10,943 nucleotides of DNA from Campylobacterales bacterium (GTDB taxonomy: Bacteria > Campylobacterota > Campylobacteria > Campylobacterales > JALSKU01). The DNA lies in NCBI GenBank assembly GCA_027023175.1, contig JALVWW010000326.1, positions 1 through 10,943 on the forward strand. Reading direction: 5' to 3'. Position numbers and translations under genes: made by a program. Of this stretch, positions 1 through 5,921 are shown in pieces. The notes beneath the pieces are model-generated. The model was not told the DNA's origin and searched no databases. It worked only from the letters and a program-made list of their open reading frames with translations. How positions within the stretch are numbered: the stretch's first letter is position 1; every line of letters begins with the position of its first letter.

Positions 1-1158
1 GACAATATTTACTCAAAAGTTGCTGTAGATACTGTTGGGTCATCTGCTACCGCAAATGTTCAAGATGGTGTGAGTTCACAAACGATAACATTAGATGTGG
101 CCAATATTGCTACAAATGATGTACAAGAGTCAAATGCATTTAGTAGTGAAGACTCTACATTTACAAGTAGTGCCGATACGCTCAAATTTGAGTTGGCTAG
201 TGGTGAATCCTTCAGCATAGATGTTGATGAAAATACTACTATTTCTCAGCTTGAAGAGATGATAAATGATAGCTCAAACGGTACAATGAGTGCCTCTATC
301 TTAAATGTAGGAGGAGACAATCCCTATAAACTTGTCTTAAAATCAACTGATACCGGAGCTGATAATGCTATCACAGTAACTTCCACAGGAGGAGGAACGG
401 CTGCTGATGACTTGGGGCTCACAACAGTAGGAGATGGTGCCCAAGATGCTCATTTTACTTATAACGGTGTTAGCATTACAAGAAGTACAAATGATATTAG
501 TGATCTTATAGTAGGAGTTGATATCAACCTTGTTGATACCGGAGTAACAACTATCAATATCTCACAAGATACCGATAGCTTAAAAAATAGTGTCCAATCC
601 TTTATTTCTGCCTATAATGACTTAGTAGATAATCTTGACCAAACTACAAAATACGACGCTACAACAGGCGAACAGGGTGTTTTTCAAGGTGTCAGCCAAA
701 TAAGAGGCATCAAATATGATATAAATAGTATTGTCTTTAGTTATGATTCTAGCGGAGTTTCACTAGCTGATTTTGGTATTACACAAAATAGCACAGGTCA
801 CTTAGAACTTGATGAATCTATTTTTGATAATAAAGTTCAAACAGACCCTGAAAGTGTTAAAGATTTTTTTGAAGGAGGTACTGAAACGCACCCTGATGAT
901 GGGTTGTTTGTTAAGCTAAATGATGAGTTACAATCAATTTTTATGGATAGCAATAGTGAAGTCAAACTTTATAAAAATTATCTTGATGGTGATATTAAAG
1001 CTTTAAATGAACAAAAAGATATCCAAACAAAGCGCATTGAAGATAAGTATGATATACTTGCTCAAAAATTTGCAGCTTATGATAGTATTATATCAAATTA
1101 TAATGCTCAAGCACAGTCTCTACAAATGCAAATAGACAGTCTTACAAAAGATAATTAA
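1..1158 (+). CDS. fliD: Flagellar filament cap / hook-associated protein 2 (FliD), C-terminal part
   Basis: The reading frame is open to the left edge, so the 5' end is missing and 385 residues are visible; the GTG at 70 is internal, not a start. FliD forms the pentameric cap at the growing filament tip, where it helps exported flagellin fold. Visible residues about 107-126 (NPYKLVLKSTDTG and following) match the flagellin hook IN motif. The FTYNGVSITRSTNDISDLI stretch opens the conserved FliD C-terminal domain, and the last 80 or so residues form a long heptad-rich helix (KALNEQKDIQTKRIEDKYD) typical of the D0/D1 coiled coil. The Ser/Thr/Asn/Asp-rich composition without cysteine fits a type III exported surface protein. 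It ends 13 nt before fliS. Family assignment is firm. Confidence 0.95.
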   Translation, partial: DNIYSKVAVDTVGSSATANVQDGVSSQTITLDVANIATNDVQESNAFSSEDSTFTSSADTLKFELASGESFSIDVDENTTISQLEEMINDSSNGTMSASILNVGGDNPYKLVLKSTDTGADNAITVTSTGGGTAADDLGLTTVGDGAQDAHFTYNGVSITRSTNDISDLIVGVDINLVDTGVTTINISQDTDSLKNSVQSFISAYNDLVDNLDQTTKYDATTGEQGVFQGVSQIRGIKYDINSIVFSYDSSGVSLADFGITQNSTGHLELDESIFDNKVQTDPESVKDFFEGGTETHPDDGLFVKLNDELQSIFMDSNSEVKLYKNYLDGDIKALNEQKDIQTKRIEDKYDILAQKFAAYDSIISNYNAQAQSLQMQIDSLTKDN

Positions 1159-1171
1159 AGAAGGATAGACA

Positions 1172-1543
1172 ATGAGAACCAATTTAGCTTATAATGAATA
1201 CACACAAAACAATATATCCATAGAATCAAAAGAAAGACTTGTAGAAATGCTATATGAAGGAGTATTGAGATTTAATTTTCAGGCAAAAAAAGCTATAAAT
1301 GAGAAAAATTATGAGAAAAAATCATACTGGATTAATAGATCTGTAAATATATTTGTAGAGTTAATAAATTCTATAAATTTTGACGGGGGCGAAATTGCCA
1401 AATATCTCCATGGTCTTTATCTGCATCAAATACAACTTTTATCATCTGCAAATATAAAAAACTCAACAGAGGATTTAGATACTGTAAATAAAGTTACAAA
1501 AGGATTACTTGAGGCATGGAGAGAAATAAATGCAAAAAAATAG
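1172..1543 (+). CDS. fliS: Flagellin-specific export chaperone FliS
   Basis: FliS binds the C-terminal D0 region of flagellin in the cytoplasm, prevents premature polymerisation and hands it to the flagellar export gate. The 123-residue length is typical. The N-terminus (NLAYNEYTQNNI) and the ERLVEMLYEGVLRFNFQAKKAI helix are the characteristic FliS signature (Y-x-x-N / L-x-x-M-L-Y-E/D-G). The ATG at 1172 follows AAGGAT (1161-1166) with a normal spacer. It follows fliD by 13 nt and overlaps the next gene by 14 nt, so the three are likely one transcript and the last two translationally coupled. The gene ends on a run of seven A residues directly before TAG. Assignment is firm from motif, length and position. 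Confidence 0.95.
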   Translation: MRTNLAYNEYTQNNISIESKERLVEMLYEGVLRFNFQAKKAINEKNYEKKSYWINRSVNIFVELINSINFDGGEIAKYLHGLYLHQIQLLSSANIKNSTEDLDTVNKVTKGLLEAWREINAKK

Positions 1544-1754
1544 TTGGATTAGCGACCTCAAACTATCTATTGTCAACAAAAACTTTGCTCAATTAGAGAA
1601 ATTAAGTAAAAACATTCCTCAATTTAAAACACTTAATGAGAGCCAGGAAGCTTTGGCTCTCATTAAAGCTGCAAATAACTTGCTAAAAATTGAACAAAAA
1701 AATATACTTTCTCAAATGCAAAAACTTGAAAAAACAAAAAAATTTTTAGATTGA
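1530..1754 (+). CDS. Small helical protein in the fliT position, function unproven
   Basis: Hypothetical protein of 74 residues with no signal peptide or membrane segment. The sequence is Lys/Leu/Asn/Gln-rich and predicted by eye to be two or three amphipathic helices (WISDLKLSIVNKNFAQLEK; then LKIEQKNILSQMQKLEKTKK with leucine/isoleucine spacing suited to a coiled coil). The ATG lies 14 nt inside the end of fliS, with a GGAGAG-like ribosome site (1518-1523) in fliS. From memory, a small uncharacterised gene occupies the same place in Campylobacter (Cj0550). In enterobacteria the gene after fliD-fliS is fliT, a short helical chaperone for FliD. Position, size and helicity suggest a FliT-like role, but I see no diagnostic FliT motif, so the function is inference. 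Confidence 0.8.
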   Translation: MQKNSWISDLKLSIVNKNFAQLEKLSKNIPQFKTLNESQEALALIKAANNLLKIEQKNILSQMQKLEKTKKFLD

Positions 1755-1765
1755 AGAAGAAAACT

Positions 1766-3580
1766 TTAAATTTGAAATTTTTCTAAAAATATCTTATCCG
1801 CATCTATCAGTTTTTTATCTATCAAATTTTTTATAATATCTTTGTCACAGTCAGTATCACCCGGCCACTCTCTATCGTAGCCATCAAGTTTATTTTTATT
1901 GGTAGCATTTATGCCTATAAACTCTTCTATGAGATATATATCTCTCTTGGCATCTATATTGTTTGCCACTCTCCATATGAGCATATATGGATTATCAATG
2001 GAGTTTTTTTCATCATCTACAAATACCAAAAGTTTGGTATGCTCTTTTATGGCTTCCAACTCCTTATAAAACTCATAAACCGGTTTAGTTTTTTTTATCT
2101 TCAAGATAGCTATAGGAGTCTTTGTATATGTTTTATACTGTTTTATCTCTGTTATGTCTTTTGAAATTTTAGATACCTTTTCAAACAACTCTTTATCAGA
2201 TATGATATTTTTTTGAGGAAAATTTACACTGTCATTTGTGCAGTCAACTCCCAACTTTCCACCATACGCATAAGTAGGACTTGAGTGATCTAAAGCATCG
2301 CATACACCTTCAGATATGATAATATTTTCTACGCTTATCCTATCAAGTATATAATCACTCAATTCATCATAGTTTTCAAGTTCAGGTGCATCATTTCCGA
2401 CAAATATAGCATGCTTTACAAAGCTCATCTGCCCTACTCCCCAAAATGCATGCATAAACTGCTTTGCATGACCCGGATACATTACATTCATTTTGGCCAA
2501 TATCAGGTTGTGAAATACTCCGTTTTCAGGCATTTTATAGTCTATCAAATCCGGAGCTGTAGTCTTTAAAAGCGGTAAAAATATCCTCTCGGTTGCCCAA
2601 CCCATATATTTGTCTTCCAGTGGCGGCTTGCCTACAACAGTAGCTTGATAAACAGGCTCTTTTTTGTGAGTGATACAGCTTACATCCATAACCGGATACG
2701 GCTCTTTTAGAGTGTAGTACCCTGTATGGTCTCCAAAAGGACCCTCTATCTCAAGCTTTTTAGGATCTACCCACCCTTCTATGACTATATCTACATCTTT
2801 TGGTATATAGATAGGATTTGTTAAAGATTTTACAAGAAGAGGATTTTCTTCTTTTATTAGACCATACAAAAGAAGTTCAAACATTCCGTTTGGCATAGGT
2901 GCTTGACCGCACCAGATATATAGAGGATCTCCACCGATGGCGATAGATACGGGCATCTTTTGATCAGCTTTTTTATACTCATGAAAGAAGTGAGCTGAGT
3001 CTTTATGTATCTGCCAATGCATACCGAGTCTATTTTTATCGTAAACTTGAAGTCTATACATTCCTAGATTTTGCTTAGTACCATCCAGGCTTTGAGTATA
3101 AACTTGCCCCATAGTGATAAAAGCCCCGCCATCTTCAGGCCAAGTTTTTAAAATGGGTAAATCAAAAAGATTTACTTCATTTTCTTTATAAGTTATCTCT
3201 TGGCACTCACCTCTTTTACTACTTCTTTTTGGAAAAACTTTTCTAAGCTCAAAAAGTTTCGCAAACATTTCAATCTTTTTAGCAAATCCGGTAGGTGGCT
3301 TTAAGTGCAAAAGCTCTTCAATAAACTCTGCAACATCTTGCGGTTTCTTACCAAATATAAGCTCAGTTGCTTTAAAAGAACCGAAAACATTCATCAGTAC
3401 CGGTATATCAAACTTTTTATTAAGCCTTTTAGATACAACATTAGTAAACAAAAGAGCCTTCGAGTCATCTTTTTTAACTTCAACATAAGCTATATGAGCT
3501 ATCTCAAGGTCGATATCAACTTCATCGTCAATAACTCTAAGTAAATCATTCTCTTTCAACAACTCAATAACTCTTTTCAA
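1766..3580 (-). CDS. ubiD: UbiD-family prenylated-FMN decarboxylase, probably for menaquinone synthesis
   Basis: UbiD enzymes use prenylated FMN (made by a UbiX partner, not in this window) for reversible decarboxylation of aromatic or unsaturated acids. The 604 residues match the long form of this family in Campylobacterota. Cofactor-site sequence is seen at about 158-197 (GQVYTQSLDG, NLGMYRLQVYDKNRLGMHWQ), and the catalytic Glu/Asp segment EGPFGDHTGYY is at 279-289. VGKPPLEDKYMGWATER follows at about 316. Campylobacterota make menaquinone, usually by the futalosine route, so a late decarboxylation there is more likely than ubiquinone synthesis; this is inference. The start is TTG at 3580, supported by AGGAG at 3586-3590 with a 5-nt spacer; the next Met is residue 63, too late. 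It is the last gene of the minus-strand operon, converging on the flagellar genes with an 11-nt gap. Confidence 0.93.
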   Translation of the reverse strand: MKRVIELLKENDLLRVIDDEVDIDLEIAHIAYVEVKKDDSKALLFTNVVSKRLNKKFDIPVLMNVFGSFKATELIFGKKPQDVAEFIEELLHLKPPTGFAKKIEMFAKLFELRKVFPKRSSKRGECQEITYKENEVNLFDLPILKTWPEDGGAFITMGQVYTQSLDGTKQNLGMYRLQVYDKNRLGMHWQIHKDSAHFFHEYKKADQKMPVSIAIGGDPLYIWCGQAPMPNGMFELLLYGLIKEENPLLVKSLTNPIYIPKDVDIVIEGWVDPKKLEIEGPFGDHTGYYTLKEPYPVMDVSCITHKKEPVYQATVVGKPPLEDKYMGWATERIFLPLLKTTAPDLIDYKMPENGVFHNLILAKMNVMYPGHAKQFMHAFWGVGQMSFVKHAIFVGNDAPELENYDELSDYILDRISVENIIISEGVCDALDHSSPTYAYGGKLGVDCTNDSVNFPQKNIISDKELFEKVSKISKDITEIKQYKTYTKTPIAILKIKKTKPVYEFYKELEAIKEHTKLLVFVDDEKNSIDNPYMLIWRVANNIDAKRDIYLIEEFIGINATNKNKLDGYDREWPGDTDCDKDIIKNLIDKKLIDADKIFLEKFQI

Positions 3581-3585
3581 TTTTA

Positions 3586-3590
3586 CTCCT
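3586..3590 (-). promoter_or_regulatory. Shine-Dalgarno site setting the TTG start of ubiD
   Basis: AGGAG on the minus strand, 5 nt before the TTG at 3580. It decides the start because no ATG or GTG in frame lies near the conserved N-terminus. It sits just downstream of the heptamer array. Confidence 0.75.
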
Positions 3591-3598
3591 GCAACTAA

Positions 3599-3637
3599 AA
3601 TTTTTCATTTTTCATTTTTCATTTTTAATTCTAAATC
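3599..3637. repeat. Degenerate heptanucleotide tandem array A between hemC and ubiD
   Basis: On the plus strand three exact CATTTTT heptamers (3606-3612, 3613-3619, 3620-3626) are preceded by the degenerate copy AATTTTT (3599-3605) and followed, after AATT, by CTAAATC (3631-3637). On the coding strand this reads GATTTAG-AATT-(AAAAATG)x3-AAAAATT. The hemC stop codon TAG (3631-3633) lies inside the CTAAATC unit, and the array fills most of the 50-nt gap up to the ubiD ribosome site. Confidence 0.85.
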
Positions 3638-4590
3638 CTCTCCGCTCTCTCATCTTTAAATGCTATTTTTTCAGCACCTTTTAGTATATTTAAAGCACCG
3701 TTTTTTATCATATTAAATGCTAGCATATTGCCAAGACTTCCCGCTCTTTCTTTGCTCGCTCTTAGTTCGTCTTTTAAGATATTGGTTCCGTCAGGGTAAC
3801 CTATCATGGCTCTTATGGTAACTTTTTCATCTTCTATGGTCGCATTTACCGCAACAGGAGCCGAACATCCCGCGCCAATCGCTCTTACAAAATCTCTCTC
3901 CTGTTTTGTGCAGAGTGCCGTATCAGGGTCATTGAGATATGAAGCTATCTCGTATAGTTTTTCATTGCCTTCAACTATCTCTATACCTAAAGCTGCCTGT
4001 CCCATAGGAGGAAGCATCATGGATGTCAGAAGTTTTTGTACATAAGGAATATCTTTTAGAAGGTCAAGTCTATGTAAACCTATATAGGCTAAAACTATAG
4101 CGTCATACTGTCCCTCTTTCAATTTTCTAAGCCTTGTGTTGACATTTCCTCTTAAGTCTTTCATAACAAGATCACTTCTGATAGCTTTAAGCTGCATTCT
4201 TCTTCTAAGGCTTGTTGTTCCTATTACGGCATTTTTGGGCAAATCTTCAAAACTTTTATATTTATGTGATAAAAAAACATCACTTTGGTCTTCTCTTTTT
4301 GTTATGGCAACAAGCTCCAAACCATCCGGTATGAAAGTAGGTACATCTTTTAAAGAATGTACTGCCATATCCGCATTACCCGCAAGCATTTCATCTTCAA
4401 GCTCTTTGGTAAAGTGTCCCTTTCCACCTATCAATGCCAAAGGTTTGTCAAGTATTTTGTCACCCTGACTTGTAATTTTATTTAATTCAACTTCAATAGA
4501 GGGAAATTTTTTCTCTATTTTATCTTTGATATGATATGCTTGCCAAAGAGCAAGATCACTAGCTCTTGTAGCTATAATTAACTTTTCCAC
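3631..4590 (-). CDS. hemC: Hydroxymethylbilane synthase (porphobilinogen deaminase)
   Basis: HemC joins four porphobilinogen units into hydroxymethylbilane in the cytoplasm, a step of haem synthesis. The 319-residue length is normal. Seen motifs: N-terminal IIATRASDLALWQA (5-18); HSLKDVP at 78-84 with the catalytic Asp82; GTTSLRRRMQL (124-134); the LRGNVNTRL signature (146-154); and GAGCSAPVAV (239-248), whose Cys242 carries the dipyrromethane cofactor. All key residues are present. The start is GTG at 4590, with AAGGAG (4598-4603) 7 nt upstream; an ATG at 4593-4595 is out of frame. It lies 33 nt after the DsbC-like gene and shares the operon with hemA. The last codons (GAG AGG ATT TAG) merge into the heptamer array. 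Confidence 0.97.
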   Translation of the reverse strand: MEKLIIATRASDLALWQAYHIKDKIEKKFPSIEVELNKITSQGDKILDKPLALIGGKGHFTKELEDEMLAGNADMAVHSLKDVPTFIPDGLELVAITKREDQSDVFLSHKYKSFEDLPKNAVIGTTSLRRRMQLKAIRSDLVMKDLRGNVNTRLRKLKEGQYDAIVLAYIGLHRLDLLKDIPYVQKLLTSMMLPPMGQAALGIEIVEGNEKLYEIASYLNDPDTALCTKQERDFVRAIGAGCSAPVAVNATIEDEKVTIRAMIGYPDGTNILKDELRASKERAGSLGNMLAFNMIKNGALNILKGAEKIAFKDERAERI

Positions 4591-4597
4591 TTCATTG

Positions 4598-4603
4598 CTC
4601 CTT
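4598..4603 (-). promoter_or_regulatory. Shine-Dalgarno site setting the GTG start of hemC
   Basis: AAGGAG on the minus strand, 7 nt from the GTG at 4590. The nearby ATG is only 2 nt from it and out of frame, so GTG is preferred. Confidence 0.75.
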
Positions 4604-4623
4604 TATCCCTCTATTTTAATTCC

Positions 4624-5490
4624 TTATTTAAGACCATAGGTATCCATGAGATGCTGCATCTTTTCTCTACCGATATCATACTTACCATTGACATAAATAC
4701 TTGGAGTACCGCTTACTAATATTTTATTTGCCTTATACAAATCATCACTAAATCTTTTCAATACATTTTTATCTTTGATATCATCAAGAGTAATATTTGT
4801 TTTTAGTTTTTTATTGAATGCTTTTAAAACTTTTTTTGGATCTTTTGTATCCATATCAAATTGAGCCTCATAGACTTTTAAATCTATATCTTTATATCCT
4901 TTTTTTTGTGCTACCATTTCAGCTTTTACAATAGTATCTGATCCTGGATGGATTGATAAAGGCATATGGTAATAGTATAAAGCAAAATCTTTTGGGTGTT
5001 TTTTAACAAATTTCATCAAGTCCGGAACAAAATCTTGGCAAAACGGACACTGCGGATCGCTAAAAACCAGTACTTTATACTTTGCATTTTTATTTCCATA
5101 AAGTAGATGTTCGTCATCATAGTACGAAAGCGGTGCATCAGGTGAAAAGCTTTTAAGAATTTTATCTTTCAGCTTTTTCTTTGTATCAATATCTACAAAA
5201 GCTCTGCTTAAGTATTTACCATTTGAAAATATAACATCTTTTATAGTTATCACTCTATTGTTTTGCTTCAGCAACTCTAGATCAATAGTAAGTATATAAG
5301 CCTTCCAGCCCGGTACATCTTTAAGATCTACTACTTTTGCAATATGAAAATTTAAAACTTTTATATTTTTATTTGGTTTTATGGAAGTTTTTAAAAAATT
5401 TTGAACTTTATCTTTTGTTGAAACTCCCCCTGCAAATAAAAATGCAACACTACTGATCCATATGATCAATAACCTCGACATCAATGACAT
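4624..5490 (-). CDS. Periplasmic DsbC/DsbA-like thiol:disulfide interchange protein
   Basis: Secreted thioredoxin-fold protein of 288 residues. Residues 1-20 form a signal peptide (SRLLIIWISSVAFLFA, probable cleavage after Ala20). An N-terminal domain of about 110 residues, perhaps the DsbC/DsbG-like dimerisation region, precedes the catalytic domain. That domain has CPFC at 148-151 in VFSDPQCPFCQDF and the cis-proline loop SGTPSIYV with Pro263. It should oxidise or isomerise disulfides of exported proteins, possibly c-type cytochromes or respiratory proteins given the haem/quinone neighbours; the substrate is inference. The frame is open to a GTG at 5496, but AGGAG at 5496-5500 overlaps that codon and is 5 nt from the ATG at 5490, which I chose. 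It overlaps the end of the fxsA-like gene by 41 nt. I recall no such gene between fxsA and hemC in C. jejuni. Confidence 0.9.
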   Translation of the reverse strand: MSLMSRLLIIWISSVAFLFAGGVSTKDKVQNFLKTSIKPNKNIKVLNFHIAKVVDLKDVPGWKAYILTIDLELLKQNNRVITIKDVIFSNGKYLSRAFVDIDTKKKLKDKILKSFSPDAPLSYYDDEHLLYGNKNAKYKVLVFSDPQCPFCQDFVPDLMKFVKKHPKDFALYYYHMPLSIHPGSDTIVKAEMVAQKKGYKDIDLKVYEAQFDMDTKDPKKVLKAFNKKLKTNITLDDIKDKNVLKRFSDDLYKANKILVSGTPSIYVNGKYDIGREKMQHLMDTYGLK

Positions 5491-5848
5491 CATCACTCCT
5501 TTTTTCTTGATTGTTTTTAAATCTGTAAAATCTCTTTGTTATCATAAGTCCAATATATGGAAACTGAAACAAAATTCCAACTATATCACTTAAAAATCCA
5601 GGAATTATCAGCAAAATTGCACCTATAAACATAAATAGATGTAGTTGCAAAAACTCCTCTTCTGTTATCCTTCTTTGAGCTAATGCGGCAAAACTCTCTG
5701 AAAAACTGTTACCAATATTTGCAATAATAATAAAACCTGCAATAGCCGAAACTATCACCTCAATAAAAGTTGCAAAAGATCCGATCTTTGCCGCAATATT
5801 AAGTGTAACTGTTATCTCTAAAAAGAGATATATTAAAAAATAAACCAT
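5450..5848 (-). CDS. FxsA-family inner membrane protein
   Basis: Small membrane protein of 132 residues. Its hydrophobic segments are at about 2-20 (FLIYLFLEITVTLNIA), 25-47 (FATFIEVIVSAIAGFIIIANI) and 68-95. The last contains the family signature FIGAILLIIPGFLSDIVGIL, followed by a charged, cytosolic-looking tail (FKNNQEKRSDDVIDVEVIDH). FxsA of E. coli is known mainly as a suppressor of F-exclusion of phage T7; its normal molecular role is not known, so no function is claimed here. The ATG at 5848 has GGAAG a few bases upstream. It follows proS across a 65-nt gap filled by heptamer repeats, and its last 41 nt are also the start of the Dsb-like gene. A gene of this type is at the same place in C. 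jejuni (recalled as Cj0544). Confidence 0.88.
   Translation of the reverse strand: MVYFLIYLFLEITVTLNIAAKIGSFATFIEVIVSAIAGFIIIANIGNSFSESFAALAQRRITEEEFLQLHLFMFIGAILLIIPGFLSDIVGILFQFPYIGLMITKRFYRFKNNQEKRSDDVIDVEVIDHMDQ
5496..5500 (-). promoter_or_regulatory. Shine-Dalgarno site inside the fxsA-like gene choosing the start of the Dsb-like gene
   Basis: AGGAG on the minus strand within the 3' coding part of the fxsA-like gene. Spacers are 2 nt to the ATG at 5493, 5 nt to the ATG at 5490 and 14 nt to the ATG at 5481, so 5490 is the best start. Confidence 0.65.
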
Positions 5849-5860
5849 TATACTTCCGTA

Positions 5861-5888
5861 ATTCGTGATTAGTGATTCGTGATTAGAA
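5861..5888. repeat. Heptanucleotide tandem array B1 upstream of the fxsA-like gene
   Basis: Four contiguous 7-nt units on the plus strand: ATTCGTG, ATTAGTG, ATTCGTG, ATTAGAA. The alternation also makes a 12-bp direct repeat ATTCGTGATTAG at 5861-5872 and 5875-5886 (period 14). On the coding strand units read TAATCAC / GAATCAC, giving a TAA in alternating copies. It is non-coding, in the proS-fxsA gap. Confidence 0.85.
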
Positions 5889-5892
5889 ACTT

Positions 5893-5921
5893 CTAAATCC
5901 TAAAACCTAAGCCCTAAATCC
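5893..5921. repeat. Heptanucleotide tandem array B2 starting in the proS stop codon
   Basis: Four contiguous units on the plus strand: CTAAATC, CTAAAAC, CTAAGCC, CTAAATC, then C. On the coding strand this is a GGATTTA-like series with a TAG every 7 nt, so stops fall in all three frames within three units. The first coding-strand unit contains the proS stop (5914-5916). The ctaaatc unit is also found at the hemC stop (3631-3637). Confidence 0.85.

Noticed and set aside
864..870. T7 tract in fliD as a phase-variation switch
   Set aside because: Runs of this length occur in several genes here (for example near 2207 and 7864); too short and common to suggest a contingency locus.
871..901. Perfect AAGGAGGT Shine-Dalgarno-like string inside fliD
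   Set aside because: The nearest ATGs are about 17 nt downstream and open only very short frames; the string encodes Glu-Gly-Gly in FliD.
1742..1790. AT-only inverted repeat ATTTTTAGA / TCTAAAAAT spanning both convergent stop codons, a possible bidirectional terminator
   Set aside because: Arms of 9 bp contain a single G-C pair each, the loop is 31 nt and no T-tract follows on either strand; chance is likely in DNA this AT-rich.
4136..4468. 110-codon open frame antisense to hemC (and a 79-codon one at 3806-4045)
   Set aside because: Both are mirrored from conserved HemC codons, with no supporting signals.
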